Source of the DNA: a bacterium
GTDB taxonomy: Bacteria > JAMCPX01
Direction of reading: 5' to 3'
Assembly: GCA_021787665.1 (NCBI GenBank)
Contig: JAJYLN010000004.1
Location: 62,001-126,000 of the forward strand
Length of the DNA: 64,000 bases
Shown here: piece after piece, positions 47,253 to 55,566 of the stretch
How the letters are laid out: each line of letters begins with the position of its first letter
How positions within the stretch are numbered: position 1 is the first letter of the stretch
Notes under the pieces: model-generated
Told to the model about the DNA's origin: nothing
The model's input: only the letters and a program-made list of their open reading frames with translations
Database searches by the model: none
Made by a program: the position numbers and the translations under genes

Positions 47253-48688
47253 CCTTGTCCTGCATAAAGCTTGCCGGACTGATACGGGGCAGAGAGGTTA
47301 CCTCCGTTGAGGTAGTCAGGGCACATATCGATCACATCAAAAAAGTGAACCCCTTGCTCAATGCGGTCGTAAAGGACCGCTTCGAGGCTGCACTGACCGA
47401 GGCCGCAGAGGCCGATAGGAAGGTCAGGGAGTTGCCGGCCGACACCTTACCCCCGCTTCACGGTGTCCCTTTCACCGTGAAAGAGAGTTTCACGCTCAGC
47501 GGCATGCCGAATGCTTCAGGGCTCGTTGCCCGCAGGGGCATAATTTCGGAAAGGGATGCGACCGTAGTTGCGAGGCTGCGGAGGGCCGGGGCCATCCCAC
47601 TCGGCGTCACAAACACCCCGGAGCTGTGCATGTGGATGGAGACGAACAACAGGCTCTACGGCAGGACCCGCAACCCTTATGACCCCGGCCGTATCGTAGG
47701 CGGCAGCTCCGGCGGCGAAGGCGCGATCATAGGGGCCGGGGGCTCGCCGTTCGGTGTAGGCGCTGATATAGGCGGCTCCATACGGATGCCGGCATTCTTC
47801 AACGGCGTGTTCGGACACAAGCCGACCGGCGGGCTCGTACCCAATACCGGACAGCATCCCATGGCGCGCAACGATGCACGTACCTATCTCACGACTGGTC
47901 CTCTTGCGCGCAGGGCCGAGGATCTCATGCCCCTGCTGAAGATTATGGCAGGCCCGGACGGCATAGACCCTGGATGTGCGGACATGAAGATCGGCAGCAT
48001 CGCCGACGTCAGCATCAAGGGTCTGACCGTGATCGATGTGGAGGACAACGGTAGTACCCGCGTTAGCGCAGACCTGGGGGAAGCGCAGCGCAGAGTGGCC
48101 GCGTTCCTCGGGACACGAGGCGCCGTGGTAAAGGAAACGAAGATACCTGCGCTCAGGGACTCGCTCGACATCTGGTCGTCCCTGCTCTACGCGGCAGACC
48201 AGGAGTCGTTCAGCGTCATGCTCGGCAACGGCAGGAAGATAAGCCCTCTCCTGGAGTTCATCAGATGGTCGATCGGCAGATCGACGCATACCTTCCCGGC
48301 CATCGTGCTCGCGGCATTCGAGGGCCTGCCCGGACTCGTGCCCTGGCGCACGAAGAGGTTCGTCGAGGCCGGCAAGGCCCTCCGCAAGGAGATCGTACGG
48401 CTGATGGGGCCCGGCGGTATCATGCTGTATCCGTCCTATTCCCGCCCTGCTCCGAAGCACAACGTGCCTCTGCTGACCCCGTTCGACTGGGTCTACACCG
48501 CAATCCTTGCCATGATGGAGGTCCCGGTCACCCAGGTGCCGCTCGGTCTGAACAAGGAAGGCCTGCCCCTGGGGATCCAGGTCGCGGCCATGCACGGCAA
48601 CGACCACCTCACGATCGCGGTCGCCCTCGAGCTCGAGAAGGCATACGGCGGCTGGGTGCCACCCAAGATCGGCCTGCTCAATTATTGA
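47237..48688 (+). CDS. Amidase (amidase-signature family, FAAH/GatA-like)
   Basis: A 483-aa serine amidase with the full Ser-cisSer-Lys triad: Lys82 in PFTVKESF, cis-Ser157 in IVGGSSGGEGA and nucleophile Ser181 in GADIGGSIRMP. The C-terminus (VPVTQVPLGLNKEGLPLGIQ) is closer to fatty-acid-amide-hydrolase-like amidases than to GatA, and no gatB or gatC is near, so it is probably not the tRNA amidotransferase. Its end overlaps the convergent gspK by 11 bp. Confidence 0.92.
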   Translation: MERLLTLSCIKLAGLIRGREVTSVEVVRAHIDHIKKVNPLLNAVVKDRFEAALTEAAEADRKVRELPADTLPPLHGVPFTVKESFTLSGMPNASGLVARRGIISERDATVVARLRRAGAIPLGVTNTPELCMWMETNNRLYGRTRNPYDPGRIVGGSSGGEGAIIGAGGSPFGVGADIGGSIRMPAFFNGVFGHKPTGGLVPNTGQHPMARNDARTYLTTGPLARRAEDLMPLLKIMAGPDGIDPGCADMKIGSIADVSIKGLTVIDVEDNGSTRVSADLGEAQRRVAAFLGTRGAVVKETKIPALRDSLDIWSSLLYAADQESFSVMLGNGRKISPLLEFIRWSIGRSTHTFPAIVLAAFEGLPGLVPWRTKRFVEAGKALRKEIVRLMGPGGIMLYPSYSRPAPKHNVPLLTPFDWVYTAILAMMEVPVTQVPLGLNKEGLPLGIQVAAMHGNDHLTIAVALELEKAYGGWVPPKIGLLNY

Positions 48689-49754
48689 ACGGCTCTTCGC
48701 GCCAGTAGAGGAGCGTGAACGAATGGCTCGCCCTGTTCCTGTAGAACACCGCCCGCACGATATACGTGACGCCATTCCCGATGATACCGATGCCATCCAC
48801 CGAGAAGTAGTCGCTCTTCACATCGATGTACCCGTTCACGGACATGACGTCCGGGTTGTTCGGATCGACGCCCACCTTCGTAAGTTCATTCATGAAGTCC
48901 CCGATGGACAGAAAGGGGGTCTGCTCCCGTGCCGACACGATGTCCTGGACCTGAGAATTGTCCAGATTGTACATCGCCTTCAGCAGTATCGGGGAGGCTG
49001 TGTTCACGTTGATCTTGAACGACGAGACCGGGTTGTAGTATTTCGGGAACACCGTGAGGATCGGGCTGTCCATAGCATCCGGCGGAGGGATCTCGCCGGG
49101 CTGCCCGGTGATACCCATGAGGGCATTGAACACCTTGGCATCGATGCCCTTTATCATCTTCAGCTCGGTTATCGAGTCCAGGGGCGCGTCCTTCGCCATA
49201 TACGGAGGGTCGAGGCTGGAGTAATAGTCGCTCTCTGCGCCGTTGGGCCGGGGAAGCTCGTCCGAGTCTATCCAGTCCTCGATCGCGTCCACGACAGAGG
49301 GGTCGATCTTCAGGGCTTCAAAGAGCCTCCTGCAGATGCCGTCGAGCGTCTGGTTCGCCGTGAGGGTGTCCGAGCCTATCAGCGCATTGATATCAAACTT
49401 GCCGGCCTCGTCGCTGATCATACCACGCATAATGCCTATGGTCTGGTCCTTGATCATGACCGGGAGGGGAAAACTGGCTATCTGTGACCAGAGCTGGGCG
49501 TTCTTGTTGAACTCCCCGACCACGGCGTAATCGGCAGTGGGACTCGTATTCATATCGGAGAGCAGGATGCTTTTCTCAATCTCGAGAGCTGCAATGGCGA
49601 TGCGCCGCGCCTGAAGGCTGTCGCGCATGCGGGCCGTTATATCGATATTCACCCTCGTCGTGTACGCAAACTCCACCACCACAGCGGCAAGTATTGCCAC
49701 GATCAGCAGGACGATGATCAGCGCTTGTCCCCTCTCCCGGTCCCTGCGCGTCAT
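48678..49754 (-). CDS. gspK: Type II secretion minor pseudopilin GspK
   Basis: A 358-aa protein from ATG 49754. It has a short prepilin leader (MTRRDRERG), a hydrophobic helix (ALIIVLLIVAILAAVVVEF) lacking the usual Glu5, as GspK does, and a large periplasmic part with GKFDINALIG, an AIEDWIDSDE-type acidic motif and the FKINVNTASPILLKA helix-hairpin region. An in-frame upstream extension is rejected because the chosen start overlaps gspJ by ATGA. GspK caps the pseudopilus tip with GspI and GspJ. Confidence 0.93.
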   Translation of the reverse strand: MTRRDRERGQALIIVLLIVAILAAVVVEFAYTTRVNIDITARMRDSLQARRIAIAALEIEKSILLSDMNTSPTADYAVVGEFNKNAQLWSQIASFPLPVMIKDQTIGIMRGMISDEAGKFDINALIGSDTLTANQTLDGICRRLFEALKIDPSVVDAIEDWIDSDELPRPNGAESDYYSSLDPPYMAKDAPLDSITELKMIKGIDAKVFNALMGITGQPGEIPPPDAMDSPILTVFPKYYNPVSSFKINVNTASPILLKAMYNLDNSQVQDIVSAREQTPFLSIGDFMNELTKVGVDPNNPDVMSVNGYIDVKSDYFSVDGIGIIGNGVTYIVRAVFYRNRASHSFTLLYWREEPFNN

Positions 49755-50473
49755 GGTCCCATCCTCAGTCTCACGATCTCCCTGAAGGGCACGTCGACGC
49801 CGTTCCTGTCCTTCAATATGAGCTGTATGAGGACCGCGTACGGCAGATGGTTCATGCCCTGTAGTCTCGTATCCCACTGATCAGTCCACTGCTTCGTGTT
49901 GGCATCGAAAAAGTAGAAGGCGATGCTGACAGCGGACCTCGTTATGATGAAACCGGGGCCCTGCGTCAGGGGCTCGGCTACGAAAAATGGCTGCTCCCGG
50001 TGGACGAGGTAGACCTTGTTCTTCCCTTCATCGATTTGGGTGTCGTATGCTATCGCCGCATAGTCGGAGCCCTGGACCTGGTTACCCACCGGTATATTCA
50101 CGTGCGAGAGGGTCGTAAAGTACAGCCGATCCATCGGGTTGCCGTCCCACTCGTCCTTTATCCCGATAAAATAGGTGTACGGGCTTATCAGACCGGCAGG
50201 GTTTATGTCCAGATAGGCGCTTGAGAGTTCCCGCTTCAGGTGCGCCATGATCTGCATGCCTGTCTGGTACACCTCGTTACGCCGTTCCACGTAGGACTTC
50301 GCATTGAAGGCCGTGAAGAATGAAAGGTAAACGAACGAGAGGATGGTGCCGAGTATGGCGATCGATATGAGTGCCTCCAGCAGGGTGAAGCCCCGAGAGG
50401 AGAGGTGGGATGTACGGTCCTCCCCGCACACTTTTTTTCCGACTCTTCTGGCACCGGTGATCATATAAAACAC
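49751..50473 (-). CDS. gspJ: Type II secretion minor pseudopilin GspJ
   Basis: A 240-aa pseudopilin. The prepilin motif is SSRG-FTLLEALISIAI with cleavage after Gly28 and Glu at +5. The rest fits the GspJ fold (LLDVLISIA-like helix then beta sheet with RLYFTTLSH). GTG at 50473 or ATG at 50464 could be the start; neither has a good SD. It is coupled to gspK. No gspG, H, I or secretin lies in the window, so the rest of the machine must be elsewhere. Confidence 0.9.
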   Translation of the reverse strand: MFYMITGARRVGKKVCGEDRTSHLSSRGFTLLEALISIAILGTILSFVYLSFFTAFNAKSYVERRNEVYQTGMQIMAHLKRELSSAYLDINPAGLISPYTYFIGIKDEWDGNPMDRLYFTTLSHVNIPVGNQVQGSDYAAIAYDTQIDEGKNKVYLVHREQPFFVAEPLTQGPGFIITRSAVSIAFYFFDANTKQWTDQWDTRLQGMNHLPYAVLIQLILKDRNGVDVPFREIVRLRMGP

Positions 50474-50577
50474 GGATAGACTATCACAGCGATGCCCCCT
50501 GTCAATACGGCCAGAATCGGATTACTCCCTTGGCAAAGAGCAACGGGTGTGCTACGGAGACAGTACAGCCGTATCTT

Positions 50578-51114
50578 ATGACCTACGATATCCTGATACT
50601 GAACCCTGTCAGCGGCATCAGCGGCGACAGGGTGCTTTCATGCCTTGCCGCTCTCGGCATCGATGAGTCATTCATGAACCGCGTCCTGTCCGAGACCGGG
50701 ATAGGGAATGAGGTACGTGTCCGCATCACGACAGAAAAACGCAGGGGCATACAGGGCAGCCGAGTGACATTCGGGTTCACGGACCCGGTGATGCGCACGC
50801 CGGACGAGATGAGAGAGAAGGTCCGCACCAGCGGGCTGACAGACACGGTAAAGTCTTGTGCGCTGAGTGTCATAGACGCCCTGATAGACGCTGAGGCAGG
50901 GGTGCACGGAAGTGACAGGCGCCATGTCCGCTTCCACGAACTCGCCCATCCGGACACCATCGCAGATGCCGTCATCGTGTCGGGCGCCCTGGAGCACCTC
51001 GGCTTTGTCCCGGCGAAGAGCGTGGAGGAGGCGCTGAGCATGGCGATGGAGGTCCACGGAAAGTCTGCAAGCATAGCATGCGTCCAGAACCCCCCGGCTT
51101 TCAACAGGCAATAG
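50578..51114 (+). CDS. Short LarC-like (DUF111) protein
   Basis: A 178-aa protein from ATG 50578 that resembles the N-terminal third of LarC, the nickel-insertase of the pincer cofactor: ILNPVSGISGDRVLSCLAALG, EKRRGIQGSRV, AEAGVHG and VRFHELAHPDTIADAV. Full LarC has about 400 residues and continues with a GxGxVxxxHGxxPVPAPAT motif that is missing here; the last 30 residues do not match. It is either a minimal LarC-like domain protein or a remnant. No larA, larB or larE is near. A TTG at 50530 could extend it by 16 residues. Confidence 0.65.
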   Translation: MTYDILILNPVSGISGDRVLSCLAALGIDESFMNRVLSETGIGNEVRVRITTEKRRGIQGSRVTFGFTDPVMRTPDEMREKVRTSGLTDTVKSCALSVIDALIDAEAGVHGSDRRHVRFHELAHPDTIADAVIVSGALEHLGFVPAKSVEEALSMAMEVHGKSASIACVQNPPAFNRQ

Positions 51115-51182
51115 CTGACATGCTAAGACAGTGTATGCTATCGATTACTCAGGCATGGTTTCGATAAAGGGAGATGCTATTC

Positions 51183-52781
51183 ATGTCCTTTATGAAAAAA
51201 TTCACCTCCATACTCGTACCCGCCGTGCTGGCGGCGCTGGTCTCCGGATGCTCGGGCGGCAAGGTCTCCGGCGGCAACCACACGGCTGTATGGTCAGACG
51301 GGACATGGCTCAGGGACACGCAGGGCAGGGTGATCATCGTCCACGGCATGAATGTCAGCGAGACCGCGAAGCACTCCCCATACCAGCCCTTCACGGTCAC
51401 AACGCTGACCGGCAGCACCCTGACACAAAACCTGGAGCAGAACTTCGCAAGAATGAAGGGCCTCGGGCTGAATGTCGTCAGGCTGCTGGTACTATGGGCC
51501 GGGCTCGAGCCCACCCCCGGCACCATCAATACCGGCTACCTCGATCAGATAGAGGCGGAGGTCCAAGCCTGCAAGGACAACGGCCTGTGGGTGCTCCTCG
51601 ACATGCATCAGGACCTCTACAGCGAGTCGTTCTGCTTTGGCGACGGCGCGCCGTCCTGGGCATGCGACCTGACGGGATACGACGTATCCCAATGTACCAT
51701 AAACACCAGCAACCCGAATATCGCGCTGTGGGGCCTCAACTATACGCTACCGGGAGTGCGCCAGTCGTTCCAGAATCTCTGGGACGACGCACCAGCGCTG
51801 GACGGCCTCGGCCTGCAGGAGCACTACCGCGCCGCGCTCCAGGCACTCGCTCGTACATTTAGCCCTGCAACGAATCTGCTGGGCTACGACATCATGAACG
51901 AGCCATATCCGGGCACCTATCCGCTGTTCACGCCGGCGTTCGAGCAGCAGGCACTCGTGCCGTTCTACGAGAAGATGGTAAAGGGCATAAGGGCAGCGGA
52001 CCCGGTGCATGTGATTGCCTTCGAGGCAGCCAATCCCCTGTGCAGCGTGGCTACCGGCTTTAAAACCGGCATCAGCCAGACGACCTTTTCCCGGGAGTTC
52101 CCGGGACTGCTGTTCGAGCCCCATTTTTACCCGTTAAACCCGGTTGACGTCTCCTCTATCGCACCGGGCCTCACTGCCCTGAAGACACTGGGTCTTATCA
52201 TGAAGGTGCCCTGGCTGGTTGGAGAATTCGGCGTGAATTACACCACCCCGGGCAGCGCGGAGTACCTCCTGGCGTTGCTGAACAGCTTCGACACCTGCAC
52301 GATAGGCTGGATCGAGTGGTCGTATGACGGCGATTACGCGCCCGGCCCTTACGATACGACGAGGCCTGACATGAGCCCGTATTACCCGGATGGCACGCCA
52401 CGCCCCCTTACGGACAAGAGCGGCACGCAGGACTTCTACGGTATCGATATCATCTCCAGGCCGTACCCGATGCTCACCGCCGGTACCCCGGTGAGTATCG
52501 GCTATCCCATAACGGCCGATCCCGGCAGCTTTACAACGACGGCCTTCACATACACGTACAAAGAGGACGGGATCGGACACGGCGCGACCGAGATATTCCT
52601 GCCCCCGGCGCACTTCCCTGAAGGCTTTACCGTCACAACATCCGACGGAACAGCAAGCTTCGATACCACGACGGACATCCTCAGCTATTACCGGGGACCA
52701 CGGTCCGTACACACCATAACCGTCGCGCCCTGTGACCAGCCCGGCCCGGCCTGCATCGGCGTCTCTCTATCGTCTCGATGA
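51183..52781 (+). CDS. Secreted GH5 glycosidase, endoglycoceramidase-like lipoprotein (paralogue B)
   Basis: A 532-aa lipoprotein from ATG 51183, chosen because GGGAG lies 9 bp upstream; an earlier ATG at 51174 sits only one base after it. Lipobox LVSGC. The catalytic domain matches paralogue A: GRVIIVHGMN, RLLVLWAGLEPTPG, LLDMHQDLYSE, acid/base Glu in IMNEPYPG and nucleophile Glu in LVGEFGVNY, then the same C-terminal beta-sandwich (SIGYPITADPGSFTTTAFTY). The nucleophile motif is the canonical one here but altered in A (VVDETGTGY). Substrate unknown. Confidence 0.9.
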   Translation: MSFMKKFTSILVPAVLAALVSGCSGGKVSGGNHTAVWSDGTWLRDTQGRVIIVHGMNVSETAKHSPYQPFTVTTLTGSTLTQNLEQNFARMKGLGLNVVRLLVLWAGLEPTPGTINTGYLDQIEAEVQACKDNGLWVLLDMHQDLYSESFCFGDGAPSWACDLTGYDVSQCTINTSNPNIALWGLNYTLPGVRQSFQNLWDDAPALDGLGLQEHYRAALQALARTFSPATNLLGYDIMNEPYPGTYPLFTPAFEQQALVPFYEKMVKGIRAADPVHVIAFEAANPLCSVATGFKTGISQTTFSREFPGLLFEPHFYPLNPVDVSSIAPGLTALKTLGLIMKVPWLVGEFGVNYTTPGSAEYLLALLNSFDTCTIGWIEWSYDGDYAPGPYDTTRPDMSPYYPDGTPRPLTDKSGTQDFYGIDIISRPYPMLTAGTPVSIGYPITADPGSFTTTAFTYTYKEDGIGHGATEIFLPPAHFPEGFTVTTSDGTASFDTTTDILSYYRGPRSVHTITVAPCDQPGPACIGVSLSSR

Positions 52782-52915
52782 GCCGGACCAGCACCCTGTT
52801 GTCACGCACCGGCAAGCGGAGAATAGCGACGACCGGCTTGAGGAGGCAGTTGTGAGGCATCTTTGGCCAGAGGAAGGGATAGACACGTTGTCCCTCACAC
52901 AAAAGAGAATTTCAA

Positions 52916-52987
52916 AGCGGGCGACCGGGGTCGAACCGGCGACGTCAAGCTTGGGAAGCTTGCATTCTACCACTGAATTACGCCCGC
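52916..52987 (-). tRNA. tRNA-Gly(CCC)
   Basis: A 72-nt cloverleaf: acceptor GCGGGCG/CGCCCGC, D arm ATTC..GAAT, anticodon stem CAAGC/GCTTG with loop TTCCCAA (anticodon CCC), T loop TTCGACC, discriminator T. It stands alone between the GH5 gene and the AT-rich lipoprotein region. Confidence 0.96.
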
Positions 52988-53429
52988 AGTACTGTAACCG
53001 TTATCAGGATTGAGAACGGAAGTCAATCCAGGTCCAGCCGGGCTATTGCCCACCCCAAAGTCTGTGGGGACTTTACTGCCGTCTTCGATCTTCGAGCCCA
53101 GGGAAATTCCTCCCTTTGGAAACGGGAGAGGGGCACCCATCGGGCACACGGGGTACCAAAGCTAAGCCGGCTACCCATGCAAAGCCATGGGTCGCTTACG
53201 ACGAGGGATCTTCTTTCGATGGCATTATGACTCTTCGTTTCGTAAAAATATTGCTAACATTATTCTGTTAACTTTTCCTTAACAATACTAAGCATTTACT
53301 ATGATGATATACCTTAATAAGGTGCCTGTATCGTTGTCTATCTCCTGAAACAGCTTGGTTTAGCATGTTTATTTTATTGGTAAAGAGGCGAATGGGCAAG
53401 AAGAAGCGGTTATCCTCTGAGGAAAGACG
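52988..53429. other. 440-bp non-coding region with structured RNA and AT-rich half
   Basis: The first half is GC-rich with several inverted repeats (AAAGTC(N6)GACTTT near 53058-53075, then the structured block). The second half from about 53220 turns sharply AT-rich, with GTTAAC and CCTTAATAAGG palindromes and several possible -10 boxes such as TATGAT near 53300. No protein-coding homology is visible on either strand. Confidence 0.5.
53109..53202 (+). ncRNA. Candidate structured cis-regulatory RNA (riboswitch-like)
   Basis: Two mutually exclusive folds are visible on the plus strand. Fold A: GGGTA(53151-53155)/TACCC(53172-53176) plus hairpin GTCG-CTTA-CGAC (53191-53202). Fold B: TAAGC(53163-53167)/GCTTA(53194-53198) enclosing the 7-bp hairpin ACCCATG-CAAAGC-CATGGGT (53173-53192). 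A separate CTCCC/GGGAG hairpin lies at 53110-53128. The string GCAAAGCCATGGGTC resembles the GCAAAGCC(N)CGGGTC core of c-di-GMP-I (GEMM) riboswitches, but the GEMM layout with a GNRA hairpin before it is not found. Family left open. Confidence 0.35.
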
Positions 53430-53822
53430 ATGAAAGAAGGTTCTCGTATTAGAATCTTACGCTTCCTTACCATTGTTATGATGATAGGGTATGCGGCGGG
53501 GTGTGGGAGTAGTGCCAAGAGTTACGCCACTCATACGTATATTGTAGGTGTGTGGCCGGTCGGTATTGCTATAGACGCATCCGGAAATATCTGGGTTACA
53601 AGTTCTCATGATAACACAATAACAAAATTAAGCCCAACAGGGGAAACCATTGGAGAGTATAATACTGCTGGTGAAACCCCATTTGGCATAGCGATAGACA
53701 GTGGGGGCAATGTATGGGTTGCGAATAATGGTTTCCCCCAGGAGAGCAATACGGTAACCGAATTAGTCGGTGTTGCAAAAGGTCCCCAGTATTGGCCGTA
53801 CAAAGGACCACAGTGGCCGTGA
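53430..53822 (+). CDS. Miniature NHL/Vgb-like beta-propeller lipoprotein
   Basis: A 130-aa lipoprotein (YAAGC) followed by two blade repeats of the virginiamycin-B-lyase/NHL type: VGIAIDASGNIWVTSSHDN and FGIAIDSGGNVWVANNG, each with a KLSPTGETIG- or TVTELVG-like strand. The end VGVAKGPQYWPYKGPQWP is typical of full-length relatives, which have six or seven blades. Both ends are thus intact, but the middle is missing, so it is an internally deleted or naturally minimal form. The base composition is clearly lower in GC than the neighbours. Convergent with lipA at 17 bp. Confidence 0.75.
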   Translation: MKEGSRIRILRFLTIVMMIGYAAGCGSSAKSYATHTYIVGVWPVGIAIDASGNIWVTSSHDNTITKLSPTGETIGEYNTAGETPFGIAIDSGGNVWVANNGFPQESNTVTELVGVAKGPQYWPYKGPQWP

Positions 53823-53839
53823 GGCGAATTGACAAAAAG

Positions 53840-54757
53840 TCATAGGCGGACAAGATCCGGATGCAGGCCGGCGTCCTGCATCAACATATCTTGTATCTCC
53901 TGCGCGTGGTAGGAGCTGCGCACAAACGGGCCGGCGTACACAGACCGTAGACCGATCGACCTGCCGAAGCGTTCGTACTCCCGGTACCTGTCTTCGCCGA
54001 TGTACGCACGCACAGGCAGGTGCCGCAGGCTGGGCGCGAGGTATTGTCCTATGGTCACGATGTCGCACCCTGCCTCCTTCAGGTCCACGAGCACGCACTT
54101 TACCTCGTCGACGGTCTCCCCGAGCCCGACCATCAGTCCGGACTTCACCGGTATGTCCTTGTGGGCCTTTACAAACCTGAGGAGGCCGAGCGAGCGGCTG
54201 TACAGCGCGCGCGGCCTCACCATGTCGTAGAGCGAGGGCACCGTCTCCACGTTGTGGTTGAACACATCGAAATCCGAAGCGATCAGGCGCAGGAACGCCC
54301 CTTCGTCTCCCTGGAAATCCGGGGTAAGGACTTCAATCGACACAGCAGGATTGGACTGCTTTACTGCCGCCACGACCTTGCAGAAATGGTCGGCCCCGCC
54401 GTCGGCAAGGTCGTCTCGCGTTACGGATGTTATGACAGCATGGCGTATGCCGAGCAGCCTGACGGCTTCCGCCACCCGCTGCGGCTCGTGCGGGTCGGGC
54501 CCTGCCGGGAGGCCTTTGTCGATCGAGCAGAACCTGCATCCCCGCGTGCACACATCGCCCATGATGAGGAAGGTCGCCCGGCCAGCTTCGAAGCATTCTC
54601 CGATATTGGGGCAGCGTGCTGACTCGCATACCGTGTGGAGGTCATGCGTCCGCAGGAGGCCCTTCGTCGCATGCACGCCCTGACCGAGGACAATCTGCTT
54701 CCTCAGATAATCCGGCAGCCTCCTCCCAGCCCCTGTCCGATCCATATCCCGCGCCAC
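53840..54757 (-). CDS. lipA: Lipoyl synthase
   Basis: LipA (305 aa) inserts two sulfurs into octanoyl-protein. It has both iron-sulfur sites: the auxiliary cluster CESARCPNIGEC (Cys44, Cys49, Cys55) and the radical-SAM CTRGCRFC (Cys70, Cys74, Cys77), plus the C-terminal RSSYHA motif whose Ser binds the auxiliary cluster. It starts at GTG 54757 or ATG four codons later, near an AGGAG inside the end of the upstream gene. No lipB is adjacent. Confidence 0.96.
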   Translation of the reverse strand: MARDMDRTGAGRRLPDYLRKQIVLGQGVHATKGLLRTHDLHTVCESARCPNIGECFEAGRATFLIMGDVCTRGCRFCSIDKGLPAGPDPHEPQRVAEAVRLLGIRHAVITSVTRDDLADGGADHFCKVVAAVKQSNPAVSIEVLTPDFQGDEGAFLRLIASDFDVFNHNVETVPSLYDMVRPRALYSRSLGLLRFVKAHKDIPVKSGLMVGLGETVDEVKCVLVDLKEAGCDIVTIGQYLAPSLRHLPVRAYIGEDRYREYERFGRSIGLRSVYAGPFVRSSYHAQEIQDMLMQDAGLHPDLVRL

Positions 54758-54762
54758 GTCTC

Positions 54763-55515
54763 CTACACGACCCTGTTGTGCAACCTTCCGATGCCCTGGA
54801 TCTCGACCTCGATGACATCGCCCTTGTTCACCGGACCTATGCCCGGCGGTGTGCCGGTCGATACGACGTCCCCGGGTAGCAGGGTCATGACGTGCGAGAC
54901 AAAGCTGATGATACGATAGACAGAGAACTGCATGTCCGATGTATTGCCTTCCTGTCTGAGCGTGCCGTTCACGTACGTCCGTATGGAGAGGCCACCCGGA
55001 TCGAGGTCCGTCTCGATGTGAGGGCCTATGGGTGCGAAGGTGTCGAAGCCCTTCGCCCTGGTATACTGGACATCCTTTGCCTGGAGATCCCGTGCGGTCA
55101 CATCGTTCATTATCGTGAATCCGAAGATGTAGCCGGCCGCCGCCTCCTCGGCGACGTCCTTTGCCTTTCTGCCGATGACGACCGCGAGCTCGCCCTCGTA
55201 GTCGACCCTGGCCGACGCGCCGGGATAAACGATATCTTCCCGGTCGCCGATCACGGCCGTGGTCGGCTTGAGGAAGATGAGCGGCTCGTCCGGCATCGGC
55301 TTACCGAACTCTTTCGCGTGGGCCCTGTAGTTGAGTCCCACGGCGACTATCTTCGAAGGCTCGACAGGGGGCAGCATTCTCGCCTCGTACGGCCGGACCA
55401 CTCTACCGTCTTCCACCATACCGCTGAATGGCGGCGCCGCGAGCAGGTACACCTCCGCGTCCTTCAGTACGCAGTAGCGTGCCGTTCCTTCGAGGAAACA
55501 TCTTCCTATCTTCAT
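54763..55515 (-). CDS. Fumarylacetoacetate hydrolase family protein
   Basis: A 250-aa protein of the FAH fold (YcgM/FAHD1-like). It has KIVAVGLNYRAHAKEFG, PLIFLKPTTAVIGD, the metal-binding acidic residues in VDYEGELAVVIGR, GFTIMNDVTARDLQ and GDVVSTGTPPGIGP. Family members are acylpyruvases, oxaloacetate decarboxylases or hydratases of aromatic breakdown. It is tightly followed by lipA (5 bp). The reaction cannot be chosen from sequence alone. Confidence 0.9.
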   Translation of the reverse strand: MKIGRCFLEGTARYCVLKDAEVYLLAAPPFSGMVEDGRVVRPYEARMLPPVEPSKIVAVGLNYRAHAKEFGKPMPDEPLIFLKPTTAVIGDREDIVYPGASARVDYEGELAVVIGRKAKDVAEEAAAGYIFGFTIMNDVTARDLQAKDVQYTRAKGFDTFAPIGPHIETDLDPGGLSIRTYVNGTLRQEGNTSDMQFSVYRIISFVSHVMTLLPGDVVSTGTPPGIGPVNKGDVIEVEIQGIGRLHNRVV

Positions 55516-55566
55516 ACTTCTATCTTCATATACCTATCCCGAAATTGCAATGGAGGAGCACGCCGC

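Noticed and set aside
47237-48688. Amidase as GatA of the tRNA-dependent amidotransferase
   Set aside because: No gatB or gatC nearby and the C-terminal half resembles fatty-acid-amide-type amidases.
47516-48796. 426-codon open frame opposite the amidase gene
   Set aside because: The amidase catalytic triad is intact on the plus strand; the antisense frame is a shadow.
52782-53060. Integration (att) site at tRNA-Gly(CCC)
   Set aside because: No direct repeat of the tRNA 3' end and no integrase gene are visible within the window.
52967-53149. 60-codon open frame on the minus strand next to tRNA-Gly (PFPKGGISLGSK...)
   Set aside because: It overlaps the tRNA and the structured RNA region and looks like a translated non-coding sequence; no SD or family match.
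53109-53220. Definite c-di-GMP-I riboswitch call
   Set aside because: Only the GCAAAGCC..GGGTC core matches; the preceding GNRA hairpin and closing P1 strand are not found in the expected places.
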